NCBI GenBank assembly: GCA_035557635.1
Contig: DATMDR010000064.1
Coordinates: 1 to 5,749 of the forward strand
Reading direction: 5' to 3'
DNA length: 5,749 nucleotides
From: VRUE01 sp035557635
GTDB taxonomy: Bacteria; Actinomycetota; Thermoleophilia; Solirubrobacterales; 70-9
Notes under the pieces: generated by a model
What the model was told of the DNA's origin: nothing
Seen by the model: only the letters and a program-made list of their open reading frames with translations
Database searches by the model: none
Part shown: piece after piece, positions 5,671-5,749 of the stretch
Position numbering within the stretch: the first letter of the stretch is position 1
Layout: each line of letters starts with the position of its first letter
Translations under genes and position numbers: made by a program

Positions 5671-5749
5671 GCCTCCCCTCCTTCCCCGCGCTGGCGGATC
5701 CTATGCGCCATCCGCGACTGCAGCGACCAGAGCTCGATGAAGCCGGGCG
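5667..5749 (-). CDS. Unidentified protein, C-terminal 26 residues (partial)
   Basis: The - strand frame entering from the right edge reads PGFIELWSLQSRMAHRIRQR and then GEGGEA before a TGA. That TGA overlaps the GTG of the 51-aa gene by 4 bp (GTGA). By hand count 23 of its 26 codons end in G or C, and the Shine-Dalgarno sequence of the next gene lies within its last codons, as is common in coupled operons. One competing - strand frame stops at a TAG 16 codons in and has no such link; the other is the open upstream extension of the hydrolase frame. The basic, Gly/Glu-ending tail is too short to assign a family. It is presumably the upstream member of the envelope operon. Confidence 0.65.
   Translation of the reverse strand, partial: PGFIELWSLQSRMAHRIRQRGEGGEA
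5671..5685 (-). promoter_or_regulatory. Strong ribosome binding site for the 51-aa membrane protein
   Basis: On the - strand the purine-only run GGAAGGAGGGGAGG ends two bases before the GTG (5670), with AGGAGG at 5682-5677 and six bases of spacing. It is by far the best Shine-Dalgarno sequence in the window and decides the GTG as start. It lies within the 3' end of the preceding gene. Confidence 0.8.

Overview
The window is high-G+C bacterial DNA with dense gene packing, 4-bp stop/start overlaps and strong G/C preference at third codon positions. The DNA polymerase III alpha subunit carries a seemingly complete PHP metal site, and a secreted protein ends in an Rpf-type (resuscitation-promoting factor) lysozyme-like domain. 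Together these suggest an actinomycete, quite possibly of the Thermoleophilia/Solirubrobacterales type. That placement is an inference from protein flavour, not a measured phylogeny.

Layout, left to right: (1) the C-terminal DNA-binding domain of an OmpR/PhoB-type response regulator on the + strand, cut by the window edge; (2) converging on it after 20 bp, a 132-aa cysteine-rich protein of unknown function on the - strand; (3) dnaE on the - strand, ending 15 bp before the cysteine-rich gene, with which it probably shares a transcript; (4) a 376-bp stretch (4150-4525) without a certain gene. This stretch holds an AT-rich island, small inverted repeats upstream of dnaE, a terminator-like hairpin plus T-run for the gene to its right, and a candidate 70-codon + strand ORF with a genuine codon-position bias; (5) a - strand operon of three tightly overlapped genes: the last 26 codons of an unidentified protein, a 51-aa single-span membrane protein, and a 330-aa exported coiled-coil protein ending in an Rpf-like peptidoglycan-cleaving domain.

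Functionally there are two - strand units. The upstream one (right end) looks like envelope work: a small basic membrane protein translationally coupled to an exported murein lytic enzyme, whose coiled coil resembles the regulatory coils of PcsB/CwlO-type hydrolases. The downstream one is replication: the replicative polymerase followed by the small Cys-rich protein. The most unusual items are the 51-aa membrane protein with start/stop overlaps on both sides, the pairing of a PcsB/CwlO-like coil with an Rpf domain, the dnaE-linked 9-cysteine protein, and the possible small + strand gene opposite the dnaE promoter region. No mobile element, CRISPR array, tRNA or rRNA was seen.
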